DNA from: Oscillospiraceae bacterium
GTDB taxonomy: Bacteria > Bacillota > Clostridia > Oscillospirales > Oscillospiraceae
Assembly (NCBI GenBank): GCA_022846095.1
Contig: AP025583.1
Span: forward strand, 2,418,001-2,482,000
DNA: 64,000 nucleotides
Direction: 5' to 3'
Below are positions 14,685 through 24,116 of the stretch, piece after piece. Within the stretch, counting starts at the first letter, position 1. The number at the start of each line of letters is the position of its first letter. Both the position numbers and the translations under genes were made by a program. A model generated the notes under the pieces. That model did not search any database, was not told the DNA's origin, and saw nothing but the letters and a program-made list of their open reading frames with translations.

Positions 14685-17270
14685 ATGCTCATATGGCTCT
14701 TTGACCGGCTGCTGCTCCTCTCCCTGGCGGGGGGCGGCGTCATCGCCCTGCTCTGGCCCCTGTGCCGCCTGACCGGGCGGGGGCTCTCCTGCCGCTGGCG
14801 GTACTACGTCTGGCTGCTCCCCCTGCTCCTGCTGGTGCTGCCGGTGGCCCTGCCCCTCCCGGCGGCGGCACCCTCCCCCGCCCCCGCGGCGTTGCAGCAG
14901 GCGGATCCGGCGCAGGGTGCGCAGCCCCAGGCCCCCGCCGCCCTCCCGTCCGGGCAGGGGGATGCGGCGCTCCCGGTGCAGAACGGGGCGGCGCCGGCCC
15001 CGGCCGGTGGGTCGGCGCCGACACAGGCGCAGATCCCGGCCGACCGCAGGGCATCCGCCTCCCTGCGCTCCCTCGCCCCCCTCCTCCCCGTCTTATGGCT
15101 GGCGGGGGCGGCGGCGCTCTGCCTGCGCCGCTTTTGGCAGGGGGTGCGCTTCCGCCGCTTTGCCCGCCGGGCCTGCGCCCCGGCCCAGCCCTGGGAGCGG
15201 GAGCGCCTGGAGGCGCTGCGGCGGAGCATGGGCCTGCGGCGGCCCGCCGCGCTGCTGCGCTTCCCCGGACAGGGCTCCCCCTTCCTGTGCGGAACCCGCC
15301 GCCCGGCCGTCTTTCTGCCCGAGGCCCCCCTCTCCCCCGACGAGCTGGACCGGGTGCTGGCTCACGAGCTGACCCACCTCAGGCGGTGGGATCTGCCCCT
15401 CAAGGGGCTGTTCTGGGCGGTGCGGACCCTGCACTGGTTCAACCCCCTGGCCTGGGTCATGGAGCGGGAGGCGGGGCGCTACTGCGAGCTGTCCTGCGAC
15501 GAGGCGGTGGCCGCCCCCCTGGACGGCCCGGAGCGGCGGGCATACGCCCTCACCCTGCTCAAGCTCATGCGCGTACCCAGCCGTACCGTGCCCGCCTCCG
15601 CCTATCTGGCGGAGCGGGACATCCGGGACCGATTGGAGGTTATTATGCGGATACGCAGCCGAAAAAAGCTCCAGCGGGTGCTGGCGCTCACCCTGGCCCT
15701 GGCGGTCTGCGCGGGCGGAGCCGCCTACGCCGCCGCGGTCAACGCCCGCACAGATACCGGGCGCTACACCACCGCGGAATTCACCGAGCTCTGGTGCGCT
15801 CAGATGGCCCTCCAGCCCAACGACCCCGCCCCGATGCAGGAGTACCTGGTCCATCTGCCGGGCACGGGCAGCACCAATCATATCACCGGCACGGCCACCC
15901 TGTCCTCCAGCCCCTGGGCGCACCGCTTCACCGCCGACGTGACCGCCGTCAACCTGCGGGACACCATGTACGGCAGGGAGTATATCGAATCCGAGCCCAT
16001 CCGCTTTGAGGTGGAGATGACCTCCTTCCACCGGGCGCTGCCAGAGACCGGAATCTGGACCGGCCTGTTCACCGTCAAGCGGGACGGGGAGGTCATCTAC
16101 GCCGATCAGCCCGGACGGCTGAAAAACGTGCCCGGCCCGGGCGGGGACCGCCTGACCGAGCTCTTTGTGGAGCAGTCCAACGGCAACTGGTTCCGGCTGT
16201 ACATGAACTTCGGCCTCACCGGGGCCGAGCAGGCGGAGGCCGACGCCCGGCTGGCCCAGGCGGAGCGCGCGGTGGAGCAGGCCCCTGACGCCCGGAATTT
16301 CACCCTGGCCTGCACCGGGGGCGGCACCCTCTGCGGTTATCCAATCAATGCCGGTCAAGGAAACAGCTGGCGCCCCGGCCTCACCATGAGCAAAAGCCTG
16401 GGCACTTTGAAGCTGATTATGGGCCTTCCTCACGGTGAACTGACTGTGGAGCAGCCCGCCTACATGCACAACGCCGGCCTGACCCTCTATCTGGACGCGG
16501 ATAAGGTGCAGTCCTTCGACGGGGATACCGCCCGGGGCACCTTCTACGTCTCGGACAGCAAGCGCTACGAGGACTACGAGTTCGCGGGCACCCTCTCCGG
16601 CCTGGGCGGGGACGCGGGGGATCCTGTGGTGCTCCATTCCGATGATGGCCAGACCCACCTGGAGCTTATGCTGGCCTCATTAGATGACGACTTCGACGAA
16701 CGCCTGGCCCGCAGCGAGGGCTGGCTGGGCCGGGAGGGGGCGCTGCCCCGGGAGGTCTATCAGCCTCTGGCCTACGCCGCGGACTGCACCTGGTACGAGG
16801 CGGTGGGACTGGAGACGCTGCCCTTCGACCTGAGCTGGGACGAGGGCGGCCTCCACCTCCAATACAGCGGCCCCGGGGGCTGGCACTGGACCGCCCTGCT
16901 CTACAACGAGGCGGGAGAGGGCTGGTGGGGCGGCAATCAGGACTTGGCCGCCGATGGATACGGCCTCACCCAGTACGCCGGGGCCTACCGCGTGCGCGCC
17001 ACCGACGCGGAGGGCGCGGCGGCCGAGCTCCCCTTCTCCGGCGGCGGGCCGGAGACCTACCACCTCTACCTGGCGGCCTACTCCACCCAGCGGGGCGCGG
17101 CGTGCAAATTCTACGAGCTGGAGTTCTTCCAGGGGGACGGCAAGGTGCTGGCCCTGTCCTGCAGCGAGAGCACCTTGGACAACCCAGACGTGCCCGCCGA
17201 TCTGGCCCTGGAGTTCCTGCGGCAGTACATGCCGGACTACGTGCTCTCCACCGCCCCGGGCCGGGGATAG
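14685..17270 (+). CDS. M56-family (BlaR1-like) membrane metallopeptidase sensor with unusual C-terminal domain
   Basis: This 861-residue protein has an N-terminal multi-helix M56 domain with the zinc site HELTH at residues 227-231 (VLAHELTHLRRWD) and ELSCDEAV further on. A Pro/Ala-rich loop occupies residues 55-120, and a membrane helix near 330-350 follows. The last 500 residues should be extracellular. They show no penicillin-binding SxxK / KTG motifs that I can see, unlike BlaR1/MecR1, so the stimulus is probably not recognised through a transpeptidase fold. Signal perception outside likely activates the peptidase and releases the BlaI-like repressor. Confidence 0.88.
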   Translation: MLIWLFDRLLLLSLAGGGVIALLWPLCRLTGRGLSCRWRYYVWLLPLLLLVLPVALPLPAAAPSPAPAALQQADPAQGAQPQAPAALPSGQGDAALPVQNGAAPAPAGGSAPTQAQIPADRRASASLRSLAPLLPVLWLAGAAALCLRRFWQGVRFRRFARRACAPAQPWERERLEALRRSMGLRRPAALLRFPGQGSPFLCGTRRPAVFLPEAPLSPDELDRVLAHELTHLRRWDLPLKGLFWAVRTLHWFNPLAWVMEREAGRYCELSCDEAVAAPLDGPERRAYALTLLKLMRVPSRTVPASAYLAERDIRDRLEVIMRIRSRKKLQRVLALTLALAVCAGGAAYAAAVNARTDTGRYTTAEFTELWCAQMALQPNDPAPMQEYLVHLPGTGSTNHITGTATLSSSPWAHRFTADVTAVNLRDTMYGREYIESEPIRFEVEMTSFHRALPETGIWTGLFTVKRDGEVIYADQPGRLKNVPGPGGDRLTELFVEQSNGNWFRLYMNFGLTGAEQAEADARLAQAERAVEQAPDARNFTLACTGGGTLCGYPINAGQGNSWRPGLTMSKSLGTLKLIMGLPHGELTVEQPAYMHNAGLTLYLDADKVQSFDGDTARGTFYVSDSKRYEDYEFAGTLSGLGGDAGDPVVLHSDDGQTHLELMLASLDDDFDERLARSEGWLGREGALPREVYQPLAYAADCTWYEAVGLETLPFDLSWDEGGLHLQYSGPGGWHWTALLYNEAGEGWWGGNQDLAADGYGLTQYAGAYRVRATDAEGAAAELPFSGGGPETYHLYLAAYSTQRGAACKFYELEFFQGDGKVLALSCSESTLDNPDVPADLALEFLRQYMPDYVLSTAPGRG

Positions 17271-17273
17271 CAG

Positions 17274-17312
17274 AACGCCCTGTGCGCGTCCGCGGACGCG
17301 CACAGGGCGTTT
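17274..17312. terminator. Bidirectional terminator
   Basis: A long near-perfect inverted repeat (arms AACGCCCTGTGCGCGTCCG and its complement) lies between the convergent stops of the BlaR-like gene and the lipoprotein gene. Confidence 0.85.
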
Positions 17313-17313
17313 C

Positions 17314-17916
17314 CTATGTCATGGTAAATGAGGTGAACACACACTGGACCACCGTATACCCATCCCGGGCCACCTCACCGCGCAGCAGGGCGTGGGTGGC
17401 CGCGTCGTACCATAGGCGGTATTCCAGCCCCACGCCGGGGCTGGCCTCCGGGTCCCGGCACACCGTCTGGAGCACCTGGACGCCGTCCTGGTCCTCCAGC
17501 ACGCATTCGGCCAAAAAGCCCTCCCGGGCCGCGGCCAGCAGGGCGGGCACCGCGTCCACGGGACTCATGCCGTCCTCAGACAGCGGCCCCGTCTCCAGCC
17601 GCACCCCCTCGTACTCCAGGGCGGTCTGCCCCGCCGTCAGGCGGGCGCTCACCCCGGCGATGTTCTCCGGCGCGGTCACGGTCAGCAGGGTGTCCCCCGC
17701 CTTGGCGTAGGTCAGATCCATGGTGTACTGGTACACCCGCTCCCCGTAGTCGGCGGTCACGTCCAGCGCGGCCGCGCAGCCCTCCATGGCGATATACTCG
17801 GCCCGGACGTCCAGCGCCAGCTGCTCCGCCGCGTCCCCGCCCCCGGCCCCGCCGCCGCAGGCACTCAGCAGCAGGGCGAGGATTATCATTGGTGCGCTCA
17901 GCTTCCAGCGGCGCAC
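17314..17916 (-). CDS. Lipoprotein of unknown function
   Basis: This 200-residue protein has a lipoprotein signal (MIILALLLSACGGG, Cys near residue 20). The mature part is beta-rich, with alternating segments such as YQYTMDLTYAKAGDTLLTVTAPENIAGVSARL, suggesting a LolA/lipid-carrier-like or YcnI-like sheet, though I cannot assign a family. It starts 12 bp after nnr on the same strand and probably shares its transcript. The shared terminator follows immediately. Confidence 0.75.
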   Translation of the reverse strand: MRRWKLSAPMIILALLLSACGGGAGGGDAAEQLALDVRAEYIAMEGCAAALDVTADYGERVYQYTMDLTYAKAGDTLLTVTAPENIAGVSARLTAGQTALEYEGVRLETGPLSEDGMSPVDAVPALLAAAREGFLAECVLEDQDGVQVLQTVCRDPEASPGVGLEYRLWYDAATHALLRGEVARDGYTVVQCVFTSFTMT

Positions 17917-17928
17917 GCGCTTCCCCTC

Positions 17929-19461
17929 CTATTTCACATACTGGTTCAACACTTTGGGCAGGGCCTCCACCATGTCGGAGGGGGTCATGCCGTACTCGCC
18001 CAGCTCCCGGGCGCACAGATCCCCCGCCCTGCCGTGGAGGTAGACCGCCATGGGCACCGCCTCCCGGGCCGTCAGCCCCTGGCCCAGCAGGGCCAGGATC
18101 ATGCCGCCCAGCACGTCCCCGCTGCCCCCCTTGGCCATGCCGGGGTTGCCGGTGGTGTTGAGGTAGGCCGTGCCATCGGGGAAGGCGGTAATGGTGCGGT
18201 GGCCCTTGAGCACCACGCAGCAGCCGTGCTCCACCGCGAAGGCGGCCGCCGCCCCCAGCCGGTCCCCGCCGGGCAGGGCCCCGGTGAGGCGGGCGAACTC
18301 CCCGTCGTGGGGGGTGAGGATGGTAAACAGGCCACGGCGCCCGTCCAAGACATCTATATGCCCCTCCAGCGCGTTTATGCCGTCGGCGTCCAGCACCACG
18401 GGCACGTGGGTCTCCCGCAGCACGTGGCGCACCACCGAGGCCACGCCGTTGCCCCGGCCCAGGCCGGGCCCGATGAGGCACACGCCGCAGGCGGCGATCT
18501 GGTTCAGGGCGATTTCGGTGGCCTCCACCGAGAGCATGCCCTCCTTGCCCGCGGGCAGGGGGTGGGGCATGGCGCTGTCCAGCTTGGCCGCCGCCACAGG
18601 CCACGCGGGCGCGGGCACGCCCACCGTCACCAGCCCCGCGCCGCAGCGCACGGCGGCACGGGCCGCCAGGACCGGCGCGCCGGTGTAGCCCACGCTGCCC
18701 CCCAGGATGTAGACCCGGCCAAAGTCCCCCTTGTGGGCGTCCCGCGCCCGGCGGGGCAGGCGGATCTCCCGGTCCAGCACGGCCTGCACCCGGTCCTCCA
18801 CCGACAGGATCAGATCCATGGGGATACCGATGTCCACGACGGTGAGCCCGCCGGTGCACAGCCCGCCCCCGCCGGTGAAATGACCCAGCTTGGGCAGGCT
18901 GAAGGTAACCGTGCGCTCCGCGCGCACCGCCTCCCCCAGGATATTGCCCGTGTCCGCCTCCACGCCGCTGGGGATGTCGGCGCAGACCACCGGGATGGCG
19001 CAGGTGTTCATCATGTGGATGGCGGTGAGCGCGTCCCCCCGCACGGCGGTGTTCAGGCCGATGCCGAAGAGGGCGTCCACCATCACGTCGCAGTCCAGGC
19101 ACCAGGCGGCGAACTCCGGCGCGTCGGGCGCGAAGTCCTCCAGCTCCACCCCGGCGTCCATGAGCTTCTCCTCCATGGCTAGGCAGTCGGGCGTCATCTT
19201 GTCCCGCCGCCCCACCAGCACGGCGCGCACCTCCAGCCCCGCTTCGCGCAGCAGGCGGGCCGCCGCCACGCCGTCCCCGCCGTTGTTGCCGGGGCCGCAG
19301 AAGCACACCGCCCGGCCGCCCTCCGGGCGCTTCACCAGGGCGAGGGCCGCCTGCGCCACCCCGCGGGCGGCGCGCTCCATCAGGAGGGTGGAGGGAATCC
19401 CCCGCTCCTTTATCGCAATCCTGTCCATTTCACGCATCTGCTGGGCCGTGGCAATCCGCAT
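17929..19461 (-). CDS. nnr: Bifunctional NAD(P)HX epimerase/dehydratase
   Basis: This 510-residue fusion has an N-terminal YjeF epimerase domain (residues 1-215, CFCGPGNNGGDGVAAARLL) and a C-terminal ADP/ATP-dependent NAD(P)H-hydrate dehydratase (residues 225-505, with LIGPGLGRG, LTPHDGEFARL and GSGDVLGGMILALL). Together they repair hydrated NADH and NADPH. The start at 19461 has GAGGAGG. It sits after the terminator of the corrinoid importer and before the lipoprotein gene. Confidence 0.97.
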   Translation of the reverse strand: MRIATAQQMREMDRIAIKERGIPSTLLMERAARGVAQAALALVKRPEGGRAVCFCGPGNNGGDGVAAARLLREAGLEVRAVLVGRRDKMTPDCLAMEEKLMDAGVELEDFAPDAPEFAAWCLDCDVMVDALFGIGLNTAVRGDALTAIHMMNTCAIPVVCADIPSGVEADTGNILGEAVRAERTVTFSLPKLGHFTGGGGLCTGGLTVVDIGIPMDLILSVEDRVQAVLDREIRLPRRARDAHKGDFGRVYILGGSVGYTGAPVLAARAAVRCGAGLVTVGVPAPAWPVAAAKLDSAMPHPLPAGKEGMLSVEATEIALNQIAACGVCLIGPGLGRGNGVASVVRHVLRETHVPVVLDADGINALEGHIDVLDGRRGLFTILTPHDGEFARLTGALPGGDRLGAAAAFAVEHGCCVVLKGHRTITAFPDGTAYLNTTGNPGMAKGGSGDVLGGMILALLGQGLTAREAVPMAVYLHGRAGDLCARELGEYGMTPSDMVEALPKVLNQYVK

Positions 19462-19541
19462 AACAAGGCCTCCTCATAGAAGTAAGCCCATTATAGACAG
19501 GTACGGCAGTTTCGTCAATTGCGATCCCGCCAAAAAGGAAA

Positions 19542-19575
19542 AGCGGGCGCGGCCCCACGTGGGGCCGCGCCCGCT
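19542..19575. terminator. Terminator of the corrinoid importer operon
   Basis: A perfect 17-bp palindromic stem (AGCGGGCGCGGCCCCAC and its complement) with A- and T-runs on its flanks follows the ATPase stop codon on the minus strand. Confidence 0.85.
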
Positions 19576-19581
19576 CTGCTT

Positions 19582-20346
19582 TTAAACGCCCGGATGGTAC
19601 AGGATGTGCATGGTGCCGTCCCGGCCGCGGACGACCTCGGCCTCCACCTCGTACACCATGCGGATGGTCTCCGGCGTGAGCACCGCCTCCGGCGTGCCGG
19701 AGGCCACGATCTCCCCGCCCTTCACGGCGTAGAGCCGGTCGCAGTACATGGCGGCGATGTTCAGGTCGTGGATGGCCGAGATGACCGTGCAGTCCAGCCC
19801 CTTCACGATGTCCATCAGCTCCAGCTGGTACTTGATGTCCAGGTGGTTAGTGGGCTCGTCCAGAATGAGGCAGGGGGTCTGCTGGGCCAGGGCCCGGGCC
19901 AAAATCACCCGCTGCTGCTCCCCGCCCGAGAGGGTGGAGAAGGAGCGCTCTGCAAACGCGGCCAAACCCACGGTGGCCAGCGCCCTGTCCACGATGGCGA
20001 AGTCCTCCGCGTTGTCCCGGTCCAGAGCCCGCTTGTGGGGGGCGCGGCCCATGAGCACCACGTCCTTTACGGAGAACTCGAAGTTATAAAAATTGTGCTG
20101 TGCCACCACGGCCAGGCGCAGGGCGGACTGCCGGTGGCTGTAGGTATCCAGCTCCCTCCCGTCCAGCCACACCGCGCCGCCGGCGGGCTTGAGCACCCGG
20201 TAGATACACTTTAAAAGGGTGCTCTTGCCGCTGCCGTTGGGGCCGATGATGCCCACCAGCTCCCGGTCCCCGGCCCGCATGTCCACGCCCTTGAGAATGT
20301 CGCTGCCCCCCAGGACGGCGCGCACGGCTTCGGTCCGAACCTCCAT
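19582..20346 (-). CDS. btuD: ABC importer ATPase (corrinoid/siderophore type)
   Basis: This 254-residue ATPase is of the FecE/BtuD class: Walker A GPNGSGKSTLL, Q-loop in AVVAQHNFYNFEF, signature LSGGEQQRV, Walker B CLILDEPTNHLD and switch His in AIHDLN. Its ATG overlaps the permease stop by 1 bp (TAATG), so translation is coupled. The cobalamin riboswitch ahead of the first gene makes corrinoid import the likely function; Fe-siderophore uptake is the alternative fold-level assignment. Confidence 0.9.
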   Translation of the reverse strand: MEVRTEAVRAVLGGSDILKGVDMRAGDRELVGIIGPNGSGKSTLLKCIYRVLKPAGGAVWLDGRELDTYSHRQSALRLAVVAQHNFYNFEFSVKDVVLMGRAPHKRALDRDNAEDFAIVDRALATVGLAAFAERSFSTLSGGEQQRVILARALAQQTPCLILDEPTNHLDIKYQLELMDIVKGLDCTVISAIHDLNIAAMYCDRLYAVKGGEIVASGTPEAVLTPETIRMVYEVEAEVVRGRDGTMHILYHPGV

Positions 20347-21422
20347 TATTCCCCACCTCCAAAGCCGTAGCGCTTGCGGGCCATCAGGTAGATAAACACC
20401 GGCGCGCCCACCATGGCGGTGAGGATGCCCACGGGCAGGTCCCGGCCCTTGAGCAGAACCCGGCACAGCACGTCGGCCCACAGCAGGAAGATGGCCCCCA
20501 GCAGGGCGGACAGGGGGATGAGCTTTTTGTGGTCGGTGCCGAAGAGCATCCGCACCACGTGGGGCACCACCAGGCCCACGAAGCCGATAATCCCCGCGGC
20601 GTACACCGCGAAGCCCACCAGCAGCGAGGACGCCAGCAGATATACGATGCGCCACTTGTGCAGGTCGGTGCCCAGGGTGATGGCGCTCTCGTCCCCCAGC
20701 AGCATCAGGTTCAGGGTGCGGTGCTGGGTCCAGAAGAAGGCCAGCCCCAACGCGGCCACGGCCAGCACCACGCCGTTGGTGCCCCACTCGGCGGCGGCCA
20801 GGCTGCCCATGGTCCAGCGCATCACCGCCTCCACCGCGCCGCTGGCGCTGCTGCTCTTGACATACAGGAAGAAGTTGGAGCAGGCCCCGCAGATGGCGGA
20901 GAGGGCGGTGCCCGCCAGAATGAGCTTGACCGAGTTGGCCCGTCCGCCCATATTGGCCAGGAACACCACCCCCAGGGAGACCGCGAAGGCCCCCAGAAAC
21001 GCCATAACGCCCACGTAGTTGCCCCCCCAGGCCGCCCCGAGGCCCACCAGGAGGGCCAGGGTGGCCCCCAAAGAGGCCCCGGAGGACACACCCAGCACGT
21101 AGGGGTCGGCCAGCGGGTTTTTCACGATGGCCTGCATCACCGCGCCGGACAGGGACAGGCAGGTGCCGATGCCCGCCGCCAGCACCAGCCGGGGCAGGCG
21201 CACGAACCACACGATGTCGCTCATGCTGCCCTGGCCGTAGATTGCCGGGTCGCCGATGCGGAAAACCTTATACAGCAGCACCCGGTACACGTCCCCCACA
21301 CTGAGATCCACCGACCCGATGGTCACGGCGACCATCAGCGAGAGCATCAGCCCCGCCGCCAGGACCAGTATGGCAAGCCAGTAGGCGGGCTTGCCGTGAA
21401 AAACACCGTTTTTCAGGTCCAT
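20346..21422 (-). CDS. btuC: FecCD/BtuC-family permease
   Basis: This 358-residue membrane protein has about ten helices. Family motifs include SLSGAVMQAIVKNPLADPYVLGVSSGASLGA (residues 98-128, quoted here only as the conserved region) and the cytoplasmic L-loop FVGLVVPHVVRM. It forms the dimeric channel for the ATPase encoded next. The start is 9 bp after the binding-protein stop. Assignment to corrinoids rests on the riboswitch, not on the permease sequence. Confidence 0.9.
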   Translation of the reverse strand: MDLKNGVFHGKPAYWLAILVLAAGLMLSLMVAVTIGSVDLSVGDVYRVLLYKVFRIGDPAIYGQGSMSDIVWFVRLPRLVLAAGIGTCLSLSGAVMQAIVKNPLADPYVLGVSSGASLGATLALLVGLGAAWGGNYVGVMAFLGAFAVSLGVVFLANMGGRANSVKLILAGTALSAICGACSNFFLYVKSSSASGAVEAVMRWTMGSLAAAEWGTNGVVLAVAALGLAFFWTQHRTLNLMLLGDESAITLGTDLHKWRIVYLLASSLLVGFAVYAAGIIGFVGLVVPHVVRMLFGTDHKKLIPLSALLGAIFLLWADVLCRVLLKGRDLPVGILTAMVGAPVFIYLMARKRYGFGGGE

Positions 21423-21431
21423 TTCCGCGCC

Positions 21432-22517
21432 TTACTGGTAGAGCTCCGGGTACAGGTTCTTGGCGAAGTCCAGCACGCCGTCCAGGGTGCGCATGCCGGA
21501 GCAGTAGATCCCGGACAGGTTGATGGCGTACACCCGGCCGTTCTTCACGGCGTCCAGGCTGGCGAAGGCGGGATTCTCGGTGATGAGCTTGGTCACCTGC
21601 TCGCCGGCGTAGTCCACGTCGCCCACGGTGTAGCCGTCGTACCAGACCATAAAGATGGCGTCCGGGTTGGCCGCGATCAGATCCTCCGCGCCGATGTTGC
21701 CGTTGTCGCCGTGCTTGCCCACGGCCAGCTCAGCCCCGGCCTGCATGGCCACGTTGCCGCCCAGCACGTCCTCGCCGTACACGCGGTAGGTGCCGCCCTC
21801 GTCCTCCAGCACGGCCACACTCAGCTTGTCGCGGTCGGCCACGTAAGCCTTGATTTTGTCCAGCTCGGCGTGGATCTCGTCCACGATGGCCTGGGCCCTG
21901 TCCTCCACGTTGAAGATGGCGCCCAGGGTCAGGATGTCCTGGCACTCCTCCTCGATGGTCTGGGGATTCTCGGAGGAGGGGCCGCGGCAGGCGGAGTTCA
22001 GGGCCATGTAGGTGCCGATGCCCCGCTCCTGCCAGAAGTCCACGTCGCCCAGGCGCTTATCGGAGAAGGTGGAGTACCAGCCGGTGATGAAGTCGGGCTC
22101 CAGGCCGAGCAGCTCCTCCTTGCTGGGCATGGAGTCGTAGTAGTTGATCTTGGCAAATTCCTCGGCCAGGTCGGGGCGGATCTCGCCGTCCAGGCCGCTG
22201 GCCCCCACGATCTTGTCCCCCAGCCCCAGGGCCAGCAGGATTTCAATGTTGTCCTGGGCCTGGGCGTACACCCGCTCCGGGGCCTTCTCGAAGGTGTACT
22301 GCACCTGCTCCTTCGCGTAGTTGTAGGTGGTGATGGTCAGGGGGTAGTGGCTGTCCGCGGCGGGGGTCGCCGCCGGGGCGGCGCTGGGGGCGGTCACGGG
22401 CGCGGGGGCGGCGGAGGGCGTGGGCGTGGCGGAGGCGCCCCCGCTGGAGCAGGCCGCCAGGCTCAGGACCATGGCCAGCGCCAGCAGGGCGGAGGCCGCT
22501 TTTTTGAGGTGTTTCAT
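21432..22517 (-). CDS. btuF: Corrinoid-type ABC substrate-binding lipoprotein
   Basis: This 361-residue protein has a lipoprotein signal (ALAMVLSLAACSSGG) and a Pro/Ala/Thr linker to about residue 55, then a TroA-like two-lobe domain (ALGLGDKIVGASG; SKEELLGLEPDFITG; AANPDAIFMVWYDG; NGRVYAINL). A ribosome site, AAAAGGAGAAAAG, precedes the ATG. It is directly downstream of a cobalamin riboswitch with its own terminator, the best evidence that it binds cobalamin or cobinamide rather than a siderophore. Confidence 0.88.
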   Translation of the reverse strand: MKHLKKAASALLALAMVLSLAACSSGGASATPTPSAAPAPVTAPSAAPAATPAADSHYPLTITTYNYAKEQVQYTFEKAPERVYAQAQDNIEILLALGLGDKIVGASGLDGEIRPDLAEEFAKINYYDSMPSKEELLGLEPDFITGWYSTFSDKRLGDVDFWQERGIGTYMALNSACRGPSSENPQTIEEECQDILTLGAIFNVEDRAQAIVDEIHAELDKIKAYVADRDKLSVAVLEDEGGTYRVYGEDVLGGNVAMQAGAELAVGKHGDNGNIGAEDLIAANPDAIFMVWYDGYTVGDVDYAGEQVTKLITENPAFASLDAVKNGRVYAINLSGIYCSGMRTLDGVLDFAKNLYPELYQ

Positions 22518-22560
22518 GCTTCTTTTCTCCTTTTTGATCCAAAATTTATATCACCGCGCG

Positions 22561-22590
22561 AAAATGCCCGCTCTCTTCCGAAAGCGGGCA
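22561..22590 (-). terminator. Riboswitch expression-platform terminator (btu)
   Basis: TGCCCGCT (22565-22572) pairs with AGCGGGCA (22583-22590), followed on the minus strand by TTTT (22564-22561). A further stem-loop at 22591-22623 (TCTGAATxGGGCTGG/CAGCC) precedes it. It should stop transcription 44 bp before btuF when cobalamin is bound. Confidence 0.85.
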
Positions 22591-22655
22591 TCTGAATAGG
22601 GCTGGATCCCAGCCGGATTCAGATAGGCTACTTTCTGCGGAAGATACCTATCCTC

Positions 22656-22815
22656 CCCCTCAAGCAGGCTTCCTGGCTTACGGATCCTCGCTGGGCCGCG
22701 CCTTCTCGCTCTCGCAATGGCGTGTGCGGCTTCGCTCTCCGAATACAGTGACCGGATCGCCCGGGATTCTCACCCGGTTTCCTATTACCCCGGCTCGCGC
22801 CGGGCACTTGAGGGG
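22656..22815 (-). promoter_or_regulatory. Cobalamin riboswitch controlling the corrinoid importer
   Basis: On the minus strand the closing stem P1 is 9 bp (22815-22807 with 22664-22656, CCCCTCAAG/CTTGAGGGG). The B12 box AAGCCAGGAAGCCTGC lies at 22679-22664. Upstream are the conserved AATAGGAA, GGGTGAGAATCCC and GGTCACTGTA core segments. The layout matches the AdoCbl-type aptamer. It lies directly after the hemL stop and before a terminator and btuF, so it can also stop read-through from the biosynthesis operon. Confidence 0.95.
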
Positions 22816-22835
22816 TATTTCAGTTGTATGTACTG

Positions 22836-24116
22836 CTAAAGCTTGGCGAACACGGTCTGGGCCGCGTCCAGCGTGGCCTCCAAATCCGCCTCGGTGTGGG
22901 CGGCGGAGGCGAACATGGCCTCGAACTGGGCCGGGGCCAGATAGATCCCCCGCTCCAGCATCCCGGCGAAATAGGCGGCGTATGTCTGCACGTCGCTGCC
23001 CTTGGCGTCGGTAAAAGTGGTTACGTCCGTGGGCGTGAAGAAGGGGGCGGCCAGGGAGCCGATCTGGTTCACCGTCACCGGCGCGCCGGTGCGCCGGGCG
23101 GCGGCGCGCAGCCCCCGGGCCAGCCGGTCCGCGTACTGGTTGACATATGGATAGACCTCCGGGTGGGCCTTCAGGTAGTTGAGCTGGGCCAGCCCCGCCG
23201 CCATAGCCACCGGGTTGCCCGACAGGGTGCCCGCCTGGTAGACCGGCCCGCAGGGGGCCACCTGCTCCATCAGGGCGCGGGAGCCGCAGTAGGCCCCCAC
23301 CGGCATACCCCCGCCGATGATCTTGCCAAAGGTCACCAGGTCGGCGCGCACGCCGAAGAACTCCTGCGCCCCCCCCAGGGCCAGGCGGAAGCCGGTGATC
23401 ACCTCGTCGAAGATGAGCAGGGCGCCGCTGTGGTCGCACAGCGCGCGCAGGCCCTCCAGGAAGCCGGGGGCGGGGCCCACCACCCCCATGTTGGCGGCCA
23501 CGGGCTCCACGATAATGGCCGCCACCTGTCCGAGGTGCTCCTCCAGCAGCGCTTTCACGCTGTCCAGGTCGTTGAACTGGGCGGTGAGGGTGTCCGCCGC
23601 CGTGCCCGCGGGCACGCCCGCCGAGCTGGGGCACCCCCCCGCCAGGGCGGAGGAGCCCGCCTTGACCAGCAGGCAGTCGCTGTGGCCGTGGTAGCAGCCC
23701 TCGAATTTGATGATTTTATCCCGCCCGGTGGCCCCACGGGCCAGCCGGATGGCGGACATGACGGCCTCGGTGCCCGAGTTCACCATGCGCACCATCTCGA
23801 TGTTGGGCACCAGCTCCACCATGAGCCGGGCCATCTCCACCTCGCGCTGGGTGGGGGCGCCGTAGGACAGGCCGTCCTTCACCGCCTGCTCCACCGCCTC
23901 CCGGATGACCGGGTGGTTGTGGCCCAGGAGCATGGGGCCCCAGGAGCACACGTAGTCGATGTACGCCCGGCCGTCCACGTCGTAGATTCTGGCCCCGTCG
24001 GCCCGGGCGATGAAGCGGGGGCATTGGTTCACCGCCCGGAAGGCCCGCACCGGGGAGTTGACCCCGCCGGGCATAACGCCCAGGGCGGCGGCGTAGAGCT
24101 GTTCGGAGCTGTCCAT
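22836..24116 (-). CDS. hemL: Glutamate-1-semialdehyde 2,1-aminomutase
   Basis: This 426-residue PLP enzyme converts glutamate-1-semialdehyde to 5-aminolevulinate (C5 pathway). Motifs: GVNSPVRAF near residue 18, [15 protein letters not shown], the PLP Asp in [11 protein letters not shown] and the PLP lysine in [16 protein letters not shown]. The start overlaps the hemB stop (TGATG). It is the last of the 20 genes transcribed from the cbiD riboswitch and precedes the second riboswitch. Confidence 0.97.
   Translation of the reverse strand: MDSSEQLYAAALGVMPGGVNSPVRAFRAVNQCPRFIARADGARIYDVDGRAYIDYVCSWGPMLLGHNHPVIREAVEQAVKDGLSYGAPTQREVEMARLMVELVPNIEMVRMVNSGTEAVMSAIRLARGATGRDKIIKFEGCYHGHSDCLLVKAGSSALAGGCPSSAGVPAGTAADTLTAQFNDLDSVKALLEEHLGQVAAIIVEPVAANMGVVGPAPGFLEGLRALCDHSGALLIFDEVITGFRLALGGAQEFFGVRADLVTFGKIIGGGMPVGAYCGSRALMEQVAPCGPVYQAGTLSGNPVAMAAGLAQLNYLKAHPEVYPYVNQYADRLARGLRAAARRTGAPVTVNQIGSLAAPFFTPTDVTTFTDAKGSDVQTYAAYFAGMLERGIYLAPAQFEAMFASAAHTEADLEATLDAAQTVFAKL

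Noticed and set aside
19582-22517. Iron-siderophore importer
   Set aside because: The protein families cannot separate siderophore from corrinoid uptake, but the cobalamin riboswitch immediately upstream and the B12 operon before it favour corrinoids. No Fur-like box was seen.
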